DNA from: Thermaerobacter marianensis
GTDB lineage: Bacteria; Bacillota; Sulfobacillia; DVGY01
DNA length: 64,000 bases
Reading direction: 5' to 3'
Assembly: GCA_020724425.1 (NCBI GenBank)
Contig: DYGY01000002.1
Location: forward strand, 102,662 to 166,661
Each line of letters begins with the position of its first letter. Position 1 is the first letter of the stretch. Position numbers and translations under genes: made by a program. Below, in pieces: positions 43,830-50,875 of the stretch. The notes under the pieces are model-generated. The model ran no database searches, was not told the origin of the DNA, and worked only from the letters and a program-made list of their open reading frames with translations.

Positions 43830-44100
43830 CCACAAACTTCTTAATCACCAACATCAACTCATCAATCTTTCTTGCTTCATCTTCTGTCTTCATTGCTTCA
43901 GCTACACAACCCCGGGTATGATCCTCAAGAATAATTAGACCAACCCTGTCTAAAGCAGCCTTAGCAGCACTTATCTGATTTAAGATGTCCACACAATATC
44001 TATCCTGTTCAACCATCTTCTGAATACCCCTAATCTGCCCTTCAACTTTTCGTAATCTTTTTAAGAGATCCTCTGAGTCCCTCCGATACCTACTATGCAT
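43825..44100 (-). CDS. csoR: Copper-sensing transcriptional repressor CsoR
   Basis: All-helical DUF156 repressor released from DNA by Cu(I). 91 residues with the copper-binding triad C36-H61-C65 at the very positions known for CsoR (DRYCVDIL and EDHTRGCV). N-terminal LLKRLRKVEGQIRGIQKMV is the DNA-binding helix pair. First gene of csoR-copA-copZ; a G-tract operator overlaps its own ribosome binding site, so autoregulation is likely. Confidence 0.95.
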   Translation of the reverse strand: MHSRYRRDSEDLLKRLRKVEGQIRGIQKMVEQDRYCVDILNQISAAKAALDRVGLIILEDHTRGCVAEAMKTEDEARKIDELMLVIKKFVD

Positions 44101-44103
44101 ACT

Positions 44104-44120
44104 ATACTCCCCCTATGTAT
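44104..44120 (-). promoter_or_regulatory. Candidate CsoR operator before csoR
   Basis: Minus strand ATACATAGGGGGAGTAT, four to twenty bases upstream of the csoR ATG and overlapping its AGGGGGAG ribosome binding site. Same half-site style as the copA operator. Confidence 0.5.
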
Positions 44121-44141
44121 CCCGATATAATTAAAGATAAC

Positions 44142-45200
44142 CTATATTGATTTTAACTTCAAGAGATATTGATAAATATGAGAAAAAAGCACCCTTAGGA
44201 AAGCTACCAGAGGTACCGCAAACAAAGCTCCAAAAATCCCATAATGATACCCCCCTGTAAGAACCGCAGAGAGAATCAAAAGAGGATGCAAACCCAAACG
44301 ATCACCCATGATTTTTGGAGAAAGAATCACAGCGTCAATCTGTTGAATCACCACAAAAGCAACAATGACCTTGATAACCAAAGCCGGAGACTCTAAAGCC
44401 GCTAACAACACCCCGGGAATCGCACCAACAATCGGACCCACATAGGGAATAATGTTAAAGATTCCCGCAATAAACCCAATCAAAAGACTATACCTAACAC
44501 CTAAAAGACTCATAGCCACAGCAACCATAGTGCCCACAAGAAAAGCAATTAGCAACTGACCTCTAATAAAAGCAGTCAACACATAATCCATGTCAGACAA
44601 CATGTTAAGTACCGGCTTCTTATGCTTAGAAGGTAATAGATTTACAAAAGTAGTCCTAAACCGAGGAAGATCCCTTAAGAAATAGAACCCGAGAATAGGA
44701 GCAAGAACTAGACTTATTAGAACCGAAAAAGCAGCCAAAGACTCCTCAATAGTCCTTTGAATTAAATTTTGTAATCGCACTTCACCTTCTAATAGCATAT
44801 CATCAATAGCTTTCCTTACCGTATCCGGCAAAGGTGCCTTGCTATAATCAGCCTGATAGACATTGATGAGCTCTTGAATAGTCCTTGTATACTTTGGAAT
44901 ACTCGCTGAAAAAGCATATAACTCTCTAGCAAAGCTAGGGATAAGATAAGCAAGAAAACCCGTAAAAACAAGAGACATAAGCAAATAGAGAATCAAAATA
45001 GCCTGAGTTCTAGTTAAACCCTGCCGAGTACCCCATTCCACCACCGGCAAAAGCACATATGTCAAAGTGACAGCAAGGACAAAGGGAATCACTAATGGCT
45101 TAACAACCCAAAGAAGCAGGAAAAAGAAGACTGCAGCAACAATAAAAGCCGCAGTCCCGAGTAACCCCTTCGAATATGTTCCCTTACTAGTAACCGGAAT
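44142..45200 (-). CDS. AI-2E family transporter (PerM-like), non-standard start
   Basis: Polytopic membrane protein of the AI-2E/PerM family; substrates vary and some members are Na+/H+ antiporters. Family features: LAYLIPSFARELY, FYFLRDLPRFR, GLRYSLLIGF-type stretch (MSLLGVRYSLLIGFIAGIFNIIPYVGPIVGAIPG) and QQIDAVILSPKIMGDRLGLHPLLIL. The track starts at GTG 45092, which cuts the first helix. The frame is open 36 codons further up and encodes a hydrophobic segment (LLGTAAFIVAAVFFFLLLWVV) with no ATG, GTG or TTG; an ATT at 45200 after GAAAGGGTG is the only well-placed candidate. Full length would be ~352, normal for the family. Confidence 0.82.
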   Translation of the reverse strand: MPVTSKGTYSKGLLGTAAFIVAAVFFFLLLWVVKPLVIPFVLAVTLTYVLLPVVEWGTRQGLTRTQAILILYLLMSLVFTGFLAYLIPSFARELYAFSASIPKYTRTIQELINVYQADYSKAPLPDTVRKAIDDMLLEGEVRLQNLIQRTIEESLAAFSVLISLVLAPILGFYFLRDLPRFRTTFVNLLPSKHKKPVLNMLSDMDYVLTAFIRGQLLIAFLVGTMVAVAMSLLGVRYSLLIGFIAGIFNIIPYVGPIVGAIPGVLLAALESPALVIKVIVAFVVIQQIDAVILSPKIMGDRLGLHPLLILSAVLTGGYHYGIFGALFAVPLVAFLRVLFSHIYQYLLKLKSI

Positions 45201-45208
45201 TCACCCTT

Positions 45209-45397
45209 TCAACGTCTAGTTACCCTCTCTAGCATCTCTCCAGCCCTTTCCGCAGAGCGCTCCCAGATCCCAGAATGATTATCCTTAACCGGAACAGTTA
45301 CTTTCCTTCGCACAACAGTTGGGTTAAGATAATAATACAAACCTATACTTGCTAGTGCACCTAAAGCAATCCCTTGCCAAAAACTACGACTGAACAT
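45209..45397 (-). CDS. Small single-pass membrane protein, unknown function
   Basis: 62 residues: MFSRSFWQGIALGALASIGLYYYLNP, one N-terminal transmembrane helix, then a basic soluble tail (VRRKVTVPVKDN ... ERAGEMLERVTRR). GGAGGTGAACAAG precedes the ATG at 45397; the track's GTG at 45406 overlaps that site. Similar to YtxH-like or small envelope-stress proteins in layout, but I do not recognise a family. It overlaps the zinc-ribbon gene by 14 bases. Confidence 0.65.
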   Translation of the reverse strand: MFSRSFWQGIALGALASIGLYYYLNPTVVRRKVTVPVKDNHSGIWERSAERAGEMLERVTRR

Positions 45398-45566
45398 CTT
45401 GTTCACCTCCTGAATCAGTTGGTATCAAATTGCCTTCATCATCAATCCAATAGGCTTCAACACCTGTACTATTTACAACTACTTCACTGTAGCATTCCCA
45501 ACAATAATACTGTTGAACACCTATTTTACCTATCATGCGACTACCACAAGCAGGACAATTCTCCAC
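45384..45566 (-). CDS. Small zinc-ribbon protein, unknown function
   Basis: 60 residues with two CxxC pairs forming a zinc knuckle: ENCPACGSRM and YYCWECYSE. An acidic tail follows. GTG start after GGGGAGGAAGAACA. Between a PRC-barrel gene (15 bases away) and the small membrane protein, which it overlaps. May act as an adaptor; no direct evidence. Confidence 0.7.
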   Translation of the reverse strand: MENCPACGSRMIGKIGVQQYYCWECYSEVVVNSTGVEAYWIDDEGNLIPTDSGGEQDVQS

Positions 45567-45581
45567 TGTTCTTCCTCCCCG

Positions 45582-46028
45582 TTAATGCCAGAGCATAAAA
45601 GTATCAGCTGTTAAGCTATAGCAGTTAGAGTACTGCTCCCTAGTTGTTCCCTCAAGAATATCTGCCAGAACACCTTGAGAAATTAAGACCTGATTTACAT
45701 AGCCTTCCCTTATCAACAAATCTCTAATCAAACCTATTTCCTCTCCAACCCTATTCATCACTCGCCTATTAATATAGTCTTCCCCTCTGCCAAGACTCTC
45801 TAAAAGATCCTTATCTAGAAAACAAATATCATCATCCCCAGTAACAAAGACTCCGATGCTACCAATCCTTTCAATGTTCTCCCAGGGTACTAGAAGACGC
45901 TTCCCAAGAATCAATAACCCTAACAGACGTCCATCTATATCATCAATAACAATGTCTTTGATAACTCCAATCTGCTCTCTACTTCTTAAAGAAAAAACAG
46001 GCAACTTTAAAAGATCTGACCTTAACAT
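45582..46028 (-). CDS. PRC-barrel domain protein
   Basis: 148 residues built from two PRC-barrel-like units: MLRSDLLKLPVFSLRSREQIGVIKDIVIDDIDGRLLGLL and, from about residue 88, RRVMNRVGEEIGLIRDLLIREGYVNQVLIS. Such YlmC/YrrD-like proteins are found in Bacillota, sometimes linked to tRNA or RNA handling and stress, function unclear. The ATG at 46028 follows GGTGGAGTTTTTC; the earlier track start lies in the mnmA terminator region. Located directly downstream of mnmA as yrrD-type genes often are near tRNA-thiolation genes. Confidence 0.82.
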   Translation of the reverse strand: MLRSDLLKLPVFSLRSREQIGVIKDIVIDDIDGRLLGLLILGKRLLVPWENIERIGSIGVFVTGDDDICFLDKDLLESLGRGEDYINRRVMNRVGEEIGLIRDLLIREGYVNQVLISQGVLADILEGTTREQYSNCYSLTADTFMLWH

Positions 46029-46069
46029 GAAAAACTCCACCCTGAACCTTAGTATTGACAAAATAGAGA

Positions 46070-46100
46070 TAAAAAAAACACCCTCCAAGCGGAAGGTGTC
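46070..46100 (-). terminator. Terminator after mnmA
   Basis: Minus strand GACACCTTCC-GCTT-GGAGGGTGTT followed by a run of eight T. The stem is imperfect (one mismatch) but strongly T-tailed. It lies about 12 bases beyond the mnmA stop. Confidence 0.85.
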
Positions 46101-46111
46101 ACAATCTTATC

Positions 46112-47188
46112 CTATTTAACAACTTTGGTAATCGTTCCCCCACCAACAACACTATCTCCATCATAAAAAACTACAGCCTGTCCCGGGGTTACCGCCCTTT
46201 GTTCTTCTTTAAAAGTAACCAATACTCCCTCAGCATGAGGTTCAATCATAGCCAATACCTCTAGAGACTTATACCTAACCTTAACAGTAACCTCGGTAGG
46301 CTTAGTCAAATCCTCTATAGCTATCCAGTTAACCTTCTCAGCAATCAAACCCTTAGAGAAAATCTCTTCCTTTTTACCAACAATAACTGCATTATCAGTA
46401 CTCCTTAATTCAGCCACATACAAAGGAGTATCAGAAGTTATACCAAGACCCTTACGTTGCCCAATGGTATATAAAGCTATACCCTCATGGGTACCCAAAC
46501 GGTTCCCCTGCATATCATATATGGGTCCTAGCTTTAACTCATCAGGCACCTCTCTCTTCAAAAACCCTTTATAGTCATTATCTGTCACAAAACAGATCTC
46601 CTGACTGTCAGGTCTATCAGCTGAAATCAAACCCCTCTCAAAAGACATCTTCCGTACTTCTTCCTTTAAATATCCTCCTAAAGGAAACAGCACATGAGCC
46701 AACTGATCTTGAGTTAGACCATAAAGAACATAAGTCTGATCCTTATGTGTATCTCTTGCTTTTTTTAAAACATACCTGCCATTCTCATACTCAATCCTAG
46801 CATAATGCCCGGTAGCCACATGGGAACAACCCAACTGCTTTGCCTTTTCTACTAAAATATCAAACTTAACTACCTTATTACACATAATACAGGGGTTAGG
46901 TGTCCTCCCCTGGGTATACTCATCAATGAAATACCTGATAACAGTCTCTTGGAAAGTATCCCGAAGATTCATAACATAATATGGCATACCAAGATCAAAA
47001 GCAGTCTGTCTGGCATCTTCCACTGCCCCTAAAGTACAGCAACCACCCTGTCTTGCTTCCTCTTCAGGATCCAATGCCTTCCAGACATCCATGGTAACGC
47101 CAATTAGATGATAGCCCTGCTCCTTTAACAAAGCTGCAGTTAAAGAGCTATCTACTCCCCCACTCATTGCTACAAGAATCTTTTCCAT
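46112..47188 (-). CDS. mnmA: tRNA-specific 2-thiouridylase
   Basis: Forms the s2U at wobble position 34 of tRNA-Lys, -Glu and -Gln using ATP and persulfide sulfur from a desulfurase. PP-loop MSGGVDSSLTAALL at the N-terminus, catalytic Cys in TPNPCIMCNKVVKF and second Cys in DSQEICFV; tRNA-binding GHYARI and the C-terminal beta-barrel (YTIGQRKGLGI, VRYKS). 358 residues. Four bases after the cysteine desulfurase gene, its likely sulfur donor. Confidence 0.97.
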   Translation of the reverse strand: MEKILVAMSGGVDSSLTAALLKEQGYHLIGVTMDVWKALDPEEEARQGGCCTLGAVEDARQTAFDLGMPYYVMNLRDTFQETVIRYFIDEYTQGRTPNPCIMCNKVVKFDILVEKAKQLGCSHVATGHYARIEYENGRYVLKKARDTHKDQTYVLYGLTQDQLAHVLFPLGGYLKEEVRKMSFERGLISADRPDSQEICFVTDNDYKGFLKREVPDELKLGPIYDMQGNRLGTHEGIALYTIGQRKGLGITSDTPLYVAELRSTDNAVIVGKKEEIFSKGLIAEKVNWIAIEDLTKPTEVTVKVRYKSLEVLAMIEPHAEGVLVTFKEEQRAVTPGQAVVFYDGDSVVGGGTITKVVK

Positions 47189-47192
47189 ATTC

Positions 47193-48302
47193 TCATCCCT
47201 TGTTAACTATAGAGCAAATAATCTCTATAGCCTGATCTATTTCTTCCTTGGTAGTTGGCATGCCAATACTAACACGAATTCCTGCCTCTTCATTATACCC
47301 CATAGCAGTCAAAACAGGACTAATTAGAACTGTCCCTGCCCCACAGGCAGAACCACCTGAAACTGCCAAACCCTCATTATCTAAAAGCATCAATAGCATT
47401 TCCCCATCTAGACCCTCAAAAACAAAGTGAGCATTATTAGGCAGTCTATCCATACTCCCAGTTAGTTTCCCCTCACTACCCCTTAAAACACCTTTAATAA
47501 GCCTGTCTCTTAAGTATGTATAATGAGCTATTCTTTCATCTAGTTCCTCTTTAGCTAACTCTGCCGCCTGACCAAAACCAACAATCCCGGGCACATTCTC
47601 AGTACCTGCCCTTCTCTTTCTCTCCTGGGAACCACCAACTAACAAGGGATGAATCTGCACTCCCGCCTTCACATAAAGAGCCCCCACACCCTTAGGACCA
47701 TAAATCTTATGAGCAGATAAAGTCATACTATCAACACCTAGATCCTTCACATCAATGGCCATTTGACCCACAGCCTGTATTGCATCAGTGTGAAAAAGAA
47801 CCCCATGGCTATGAGCAAGCCTGACAATCTCCCTAACAGGTTGAATAACTCCAACCTCATTATTAGCCATCATAATGCTGATAAGTACAGTATCATCACT
47901 GATTTCTCTCTCTAGGTCCTCTAAAGAGATTTTGCCCTCTCTGTTAACAGGCAAATAGCTAACCCTGTAACCCTCTCTCTCAAGCTCATTAAAAACCTCC
48001 AACACAGAAGGATGTTCAATGACAGAGGTAATCAAATGCCTTCCTGAATTAGCCTTAACTAATCCTCTAATGGCCAGATTATTGGCTTCAGTCCCACCAC
48101 CTGTAAAGACTATCTCTCTTCTTTGAGAACCAATCAGACTAGCCACCTGTCTTCTAGCCACATCAATACCCTGCCTTGCTTCCCTTCCATATCCATGAAT
48201 ACTAGAAGGATTAGCAAAAACATCCCGGTAATACTTCTCCATCACCAGAAACACCCTATGATCTAACGGCGTACTCGCAGCATAATCAAGATAAACACCC
48301 AT
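47193..48302 (-). CDS. Cysteine desulfurase (IscS/NifS family)
   Basis: PLP enzyme that takes sulfur from cysteine. LDYAASTPLDHRV start, FTGGGTEANNLAI, PLP Lys in LSAHKIYGPKGVGAL, and active-site Cys region GGSACGAGTVLISPVL. About 369 residues, group I type with a longish Cys loop. The track start (48377) runs into the osmC terminator; AGAAGGAG precedes the ATG at 48302. Paired with mnmA, so probably the dedicated donor for tRNA thiolation. IscU is absent locally. Confidence 0.94.
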   Translation of the reverse strand: MGVYLDYAASTPLDHRVFLVMEKYYRDVFANPSSIHGYGREARQGIDVARRQVASLIGSQRREIVFTGGGTEANNLAIRGLVKANSGRHLITSVIEHPSVLEVFNELEREGYRVSYLPVNREGKISLEDLEREISDDTVLISIMMANNEVGVIQPVREIVRLAHSHGVLFHTDAIQAVGQMAIDVKDLGVDSMTLSAHKIYGPKGVGALYVKAGVQIHPLLVGGSQERKRRAGTENVPGIVGFGQAAELAKEELDERIAHYTYLRDRLIKGVLRGSEGKLTGSMDRLPNNAHFVFEGLDGEMLLMLLDNEGLAVSGGSACGAGTVLISPVLTAMGYNEEAGIRVSIGMPTTKEEIDQAIEIICSIVNKG

Positions 48303-48374
48303 ATGAATACTCCTTCTATTCAAGTCTGTACCTATGTTAGCAACCCCGCCTAGAAAAATCAAGCAATGTCCCCA

Positions 48375-48402
48375 CAAAAAAACCGCTGGAATCCAGCGGT
48401 TT
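48375..48402 (-). terminator. Terminator after osmC
   Basis: Minus strand AAACCGCTGG-ATT-CCAGCGGTTT with TTTTTT: ten base pairs, overlapping the osmC stop codon. Divides the osmC/cstR transcript from the desulfurase-mnmA unit. Confidence 0.92.
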
Positions 48403-48841
48403 AATCTTCAGGCACCTCTTTAACCTCACCGTTAATATCATAGAAATATGTTATCTTGGCAGCCTGTTTCAACATATATGAAACACTGCAGTATTTTTCC
48501 CTAGAAAGATTAATCGCTTTAATCACCTTATCCTCACCAATATCACTGCCACTAAAACGATAAGTAATGCGGATATCAGTAAAATATTTGGGATGTTCAC
48601 TAGCATTATCGCCCTCAATCTCCATATCATAAGAATCAACCTCAACTCGCATCTTCCTAAGAATAGAGACCACATCCATCCCAGTACAACCACCTAGAGC
48701 TGCTAACAAAAGCTCCATCGGTCTAGGACCCTGATCCTCTCCGCCAACCTCCTTTCTAGCATCCATCAAGACCTTATGACCAGAACCAGTCTCACTCTCA
48801 AACTGCATCCCATTAACCCATCTGACATTAGCTTTAGCCAT
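48401..48841 (-). CDS. OsmC family protein
   Basis: 146 residues of the OsmC/Ohr fold, thiol-dependent peroxide (and possibly persulfide) chemistry. Conserved pair of cysteines in LLAALGGCTGMDVVSILRK and REKYCSVSYML. Closer to YhfA/OsmC-like than to Ohr because the N-terminal VRWVNGMQFESETGSGHKV is short. Starts seven bases after AAAGGAG at 48841. It follows the CstR-like repressor by 14 bases, presumably in the same transcript. Confidence 0.9.
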   Translation of the reverse strand: MAKANVRWVNGMQFESETGSGHKVLMDARKEVGGEDQGPRPMELLLAALGGCTGMDVVSILRKMRVEVDSYDMEIEGDNASEHPKYFTDIRITYRFSGSDIGEDKVIKAINLSREKYCSVSYMLKQAAKITYFYDINGEVKEVPED

Positions 48842-48854
48842 TCTCATGCTCCTT

Positions 48855-49139
48855 TCAATAGAACTTCAAGAAGGTATTTATGGTTCTTTCTACTGCGTCT
48901 TTAGTGTTACCTTCTTTCTTAAGTTCATCTTCAATACACATCCCCATATAGCCACCAATTAACTTCATACCGACCTTGTTAATAGCTGCTCTCATAGCAG
49001 CAAGCTGGATTAAGATATCCTCACAAGAACGCTGATCCTCTAGCATCTTTTGGATACCTCTAGCCTGCCCCTCAACCTTCTTCATCCTTGTTATAAGCTC
49101 AGAATAGTCTTCAGGTTCAATATATTCTTTATCCGCCAT
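48855..49139 (-). CDS. CsoR-family repressor, CstR-like (persulfide-sensing type)
   Basis: 94-residue DUF156 protein. It keeps two cysteines at CsoR spacing (C39 in QRSCEDIL, C68 in YMGMCIED), but the copper-ligand His position is Tyr64. This Cys/non-His/Cys pattern is that of CstR, which forms di- or trisulfide links with sulfane sulfur, rather than CsoR. N-terminal RMKKVEGQARGIQKML binds DNA. Neighbours are thiol proteins (OsmC, disulfide oxidoreductase, thioredoxin) and operator-like ATACCC/GGGTAT sites lie upstream of two of these genes. Ligand assignment is inference. Confidence 0.85.
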   Translation of the reverse strand: MADKEYIEPEDYSELITRMKKVEGQARGIQKMLEDQRSCEDILIQLAAMRAAINKVGMKLIGGYMGMCIEDELKKEGNTKDAVERTINTFLKFY

Positions 49140-49168
49140 TGTTCTCTACCTCCTCCCCCATATCAGAC

Positions 49169-49182
49169 CATAGGGGGTACAT
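49169..49182 (-). promoter_or_regulatory. Candidate CstR/CsoR-family operator before the CstR-like gene
   Basis: Minus strand ATGTACCCCCTATG, a G-tract site 30 bases upstream of the repressor ATG; only one half matches ATACCC closely. Weaker than the site at 50372. Confidence 0.4.
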
Positions 49183-49231
49183 TACGAAAAAGAGGAGGAA
49201 AGGGTCTCCCCCCCCCTCCCTCAAAGTTACC

Positions 49232-49897
49232 CTATGAGCGGATCGCTTTTAGGACATGATCTAGATATGCTGCTTCAGGTAAAGCACCCTCAAAGGAGGT
49301 ATCCTCATTAATAACGACCTTAGGCACACCATATACCCCATAATGACTAGAAAGCTCAGGATACTCATTAGCTTCAATCATCTCAGCCTTAATATTCTCA
49401 TTAGCCATAGCCATCATATGGGCTGTCCGTACTGCCTTAGGGCAATATGGGCAAGTTGGAGTAACAAAAACCTTAATGGTAACAGGCTCAGTAATTCCTT
49501 TAATAGCCTCAATAGTCTTCTCAGTCAACTCAATATTACCAGTTGATACACTAACAATATCTTCTATTAAGGTGCCAAACTCATACCCAGAAGGAATCCC
49601 ATATAAACGAATATTATAATCCACATCGCTGACAACAGCGATAGCAGGAATTCTTTCAATACCATATTCCTCTACTAATTCCTCTTCTTCATAGTAGTTA
49701 TGAATCTCTAGCTTAATCTTATCAGACAGTTCAGAAACCTCTTCTAAGATAGCCTGAGTATCCTCACAATACATACACTCTTTACCGGGTTCATCAACAT
49801 TACCATTTGTAAAGAACACCAAACGAACATCCTTCTCTAACTCACTACCAAACTTCTCCACCAGATACTGACGATCCTCATCAGAAATTAAAGCCAT
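49232..49897 (-). CDS. Protein disulfide oxidoreductase (two thioredoxin folds)
   Basis: 221 residues made of two thioredoxin-like units: the N-terminal one with CMYC (GKECMYCEDTQAIL) and the C-terminal one with CPYC (VTPTCPYCPKAVRTAHMMA), as in archaeal and thermophile PDO proteins and glutaredoxin-like NrdH relatives. No signal peptide, so cytosolic thiol-disulfide exchange. AAGGAGGAAATAGGTA precedes the ATG. Follows the CoA-binding protein gene by 48 bases and likely shares its operator-controlled promoter. Confidence 0.9.
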   Translation of the reverse strand: MALISDEDRQYLVEKFGSELEKDVRLVFFTNGNVDEPGKECMYCEDTQAILEEVSELSDKIKLEIHNYYEEEELVEEYGIERIPAIAVVSDVDYNIRLYGIPSGYEFGTLIEDIVSVSTGNIELTEKTIEAIKGITEPVTIKVFVTPTCPYCPKAVRTAHMMAMANENIKAEMIEANEYPELSSHYGVYGVPKVVINEDTSFEGALPEAAYLDHVLKAIRS

Positions 49898-49945
49898 TAC
49901 CTATTTCCTCCTTTATTTTTGGGGTCTCTCCCCCTGAAAAATTCA

Positions 49946-50344
49946 TCAAAGCAACCTTTGATGTTCTTTTAACATACAGCGATCCATAATAACCTCTAAA
50001 CCTGCCTCACGAGCTAACTTCTCAGCTTCGGCATTAACTATACCCTCCTGAAGCCAAAGCACCTTAGCTCCAATCTCAACAGCCTCTCTAGCAATAGGTT
50101 GCACATCCTCAGGCTTTCTAAAAACATCAACCACATCAATACTAACGGGAATATCACCAAGTGATGCATAAACCTTTTGCCCCATAATCTCATCTGCTGT
50201 TGGATTAACAAAGAAGAGCTCATACCCTTGATCCTTAAGATACTCAGAAACATGATAACTAGGTCTTTCTTGATTCTTAGAAATACCTACCACAGCAATC
50301 CTCTTGCTTTCCTGCAGAATGGACTTAATTCTCTCATCGGTCAC
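49946..50344 (-). CDS. CoA-binding domain protein (YccU-like)
   Basis: ~132-residue Rossmann-like CoA-binding protein: IAVVGISKNQERPSYHVSEYLKDQGY then FFVNPTADEIMGQKVY, VDVVDVFRKPEDV and LWLQEGIVNAEA. Function unknown in general. The track GTG at 50353 abuts GGGGG; the GTG at 50344 (MTDERIKSIL) is better placed. It is the first gene after a perfect promoter and a palindromic ATACCC operator. A role in handling CoA-persulfide is a speculation from that context. Confidence 0.88.
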   Translation of the reverse strand: MTDERIKSILQESKRIAVVGISKNQERPSYHVSEYLKDQGYELFFVNPTADEIMGQKVYASLGDIPVSIDVVDVFRKPEDVQPIAREAVEIGAKVLWLQEGIVNAEAEKLAREAGLEVIMDRCMLKEHQRLL

Positions 50345-50371
50345 TCTTCCCACCCCCTGAAATTATACCCT

Positions 50372-50387
50372 ATACCCATAGGGGTAT
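50372..50387 (-). promoter_or_regulatory. Palindromic CstR-type operator at the CoA-binding/PDO promoter
   Basis: ATACCC-ATAG-GGGTAT, a perfect six-base inverted repeat with four-base spacer, resembling the CstR operator as I remember it. It lies just downstream of the -10 and so covers the transcription start region. A further ATACCC-like half (TATACCC at 50364-50370) lies beside it. Confidence 0.68.
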
Positions 50388-50395
50388 TCAAGTAG

Positions 50396-50424
50396 ATTAT
50401 AGATAAGGATTATCACTTTGTCAA
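50396..50424 (-). promoter_or_regulatory. Consensus sigma-A promoter for CoA-binding/PDO genes
   Basis: Minus strand TTGACA (plus 50419-50424), 17-base spacer, TATAAT (plus 50396-50401): both boxes perfect. The start would fall about 50389, directly at the edge of the operator. Confidence 0.9.
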
Positions 50425-50430
50425 GGAACA

Positions 50431-50468
50431 GAAAAACAAAAGGGATATTCCTCTTTAGGAATACCCCT
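50431..50468 (-). terminator. Terminator after trxA
   Basis: Minus strand AGGGGTATTCC-TAAAGA-GGAATATCCCT followed by TTTGTTTTTC. One mismatch in an eleven-base stem. Located 20 bases past the trxA stop. Confidence 0.88.
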
Positions 50469-50487
50469 CTAGATTATTTCTTAAACA

Positions 50488-50814
50488 TTACAAAACTGGC
50501 TCCAAAAGCTTCTTCATCTCATCCTTTGGCTTAAAACCAACAATCTTCTTTACAGGTTCACCATTCTTAAATACCATCAATGTGGGAATACTCATAATAC
50601 CATACTGAGCAGCAGCCCTTTGATGATGATCAACATCAAGCTTGCCGACCTTCAACTTACCTGCAAATTCTTCAGCCAAACTTTCAACAACAGGAGCTAC
50701 CATCTTACAAGGCACACACCAGGCAGCCCAAAAATCAACTAATACAGGTAAATCAGCATCCAAAACCTCTGCATCAAAAGTAGCGTCAGTTAACTCTATA
50801 ATGTTTGCACTCAT
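50488..50814 (-). CDS. trxA: Thioredoxin
   Basis: 108-residue cytosolic thioredoxin. Active site WAAWCVPCKMVAP (WCVPC rather than the usual WCGPC), cis-Pro in IMSIPTLMVFKNGE. Length and fold order are standard. Own promoter and terminator, so monocistronic. The Val between the cysteines may alter redox potential; consequence unknown. Confidence 0.95.
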   Translation of the reverse strand: MSANIIELTDATFDAEVLDADLPVLVDFWAAWCVPCKMVAPVVESLAEEFAGKLKVGKLDVDHHQRAAAQYGIMSIPTLMVFKNGEPVKKIVGFKPKDEMKKLLEPVL

Positions 50815-50837
50815 TTTGTATCCTCCCTTTCTCTGCC

Positions 50838-50865
50838 ATTATATCCAAGACAGCCACACTGTCAA
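50838..50865 (-). promoter_or_regulatory. Sigma-A promoter of trxA
   Basis: Minus strand TTGACA (plus 50860-50865), 16-base spacer, TATAAT (plus 50838-50843), about 24 bases before the trxA ATG with GGGAGGATACAAA as ribosome binding site. No ATACCC operator is present here, unlike the neighbouring PDO unit. Confidence 0.88.
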
Positions 50866-50875
50866 GTGACTAAAA

